Below are positions 5,285 to 5,429 of a stretch of 5,429 bases of DNA, piece after piece (position 1 is the first letter of the stretch; each line of letters begins with the position of its first letter). Origin of the DNA: Clostridia bacterium (GTDB lineage Bacteria; Bacillota; Clostridia; Oscillospirales; CAG-272); NCBI GenBank assembly GCA_017466495.1, contig JAFTUB010000102.1, forward strand, positions 1 to 5,429, read 5' to 3'. A model generated the notes under the pieces. That model was not told the origin of the DNA, made no database searches, and saw only the letters and a program-made list of their open reading frames with translations. Position numbers and translations under genes: made by a program.

Positions 5285-5355
5285 GAAGATGATTATACAA
5301 GATTGGGGGAAATCCCAAAATCCCCAGTGCAATTTTTAAGGAAAAGTGAAGCGCG

Positions 5356-5394
5356 AAAAGCAAAAAATCCTGAATGCTTTCGCATTCAGGATTT
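5356..5394 (-). terminator. Terminator of a second tRNA transcript
   Basis: On the minus strand a 13-bp stem (5365-5377 with 5382-5394) is capped by GAAA, a GNRA tetraloop, and followed by U6-GC-U4. It begins one base after the CCA end of the tRNA-Gly at 5396, mirroring the arrangement at 4052-4088. Between it and the lipoprotein promoter (5285-5355) I see no gene. Confidence 0.9.
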
Positions 5395-5395
5395 C

Positions 5396-5429
5396 TGGAG
5401 CGGATTACGGGGCTCGAACCCGCCACCTC
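5396..5429 (-). tRNA. trnG: tRNA-Gly(GCC), copy 3, 5' part off the right edge
   Basis: The 34 visible bases (3' acceptor strand with encoded CCA, T arm and the start of the variable loop) are identical to the two copies at 4088 and 4250. The anticodon lies off the edge, so GCC is inferred from that identity. It is the last gene of a further minus-strand transcript. Confidence 0.9.

Noticed and set aside
5292..5333. A second TATAAT (5292-5297, minus) and a GGGGA/TCCCC inverted repeat upstream of the lipoprotein promoter
   Set aside because: The hexamer has no reasonable -35 at 16-18 bp and overlaps the AT-rich region before the main promoter; the repeat is only 5 bp with a long loop.

Overview
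The window looks like chromosome from a Gram-positive, Clostridia-type gut bacterium (Oscillospiraceae/Lachnospiraceae-like). The signs are near-consensus sigma-A promoters, AAGGAG-type ribosome binding sites, U-tract terminators, several short lipoproteins with Firmicutes-style signal peptides, and tRNA genes with encoded CCA. The genus cannot be set from the sequence alone.

Layout. (1) Bases 1-1147 are relatively GC-rich and hold a divergent pair. A membrane-anchored SPFH/band-7 protein on the minus strand runs off the left edge. A 108-residue protein of unknown function lies on the plus strand. Their back-to-back promoters are both visible in a 140-bp intergenic region, with a small inverted repeat over the SPFH -10 box. 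(2) A perfect 38-bp palindrome at 1301-1338 ends the plus-strand gene and, from the other side, the next minus-strand cluster. (3) Bases 1435-3929 hold four minus-strand genes of lower GC. In order of transcription they are a two-TM protein with a TPR-like cytoplasmic part, a 132-residue cytoplasmic-looking protein, and two lipoproteins. A promoter lies ahead of the first gene, and a probable internal promoter lies ahead of the lipoprotein pair. All four are of unknown function. (4) Bases 4052-4479 are a complete minus-strand tRNA operon: strong promoter, tRNA-Cys, a processing-type hairpin, tRNA-Gly, tRNA-Asp, tRNA-Gly, and a UUCG-capped terminator. (5) Bases 4527-5284 hold a single-gene lipoprotein unit whose terminator begins inside the stop codon and whose promoter carries a pair of CCATWATGG sites. 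(6) The right edge shows the terminator and the 3' end of another transcript that ends in a third copy of the same tRNA-Gly.

Working together: apart from the tRNAs, nearly everything is envelope-associated (SPFH membrane scaffold, TPR membrane protein, three lipoproteins), but no pathway can be assigned. No mobile element, CRISPR array, riboswitch or recognisable defence system was seen. The most informative signals are regulatory: all six promoters that could be read have an extended -10 (TGN), and two of them carry short inverted repeats sharing the core CATTATG.
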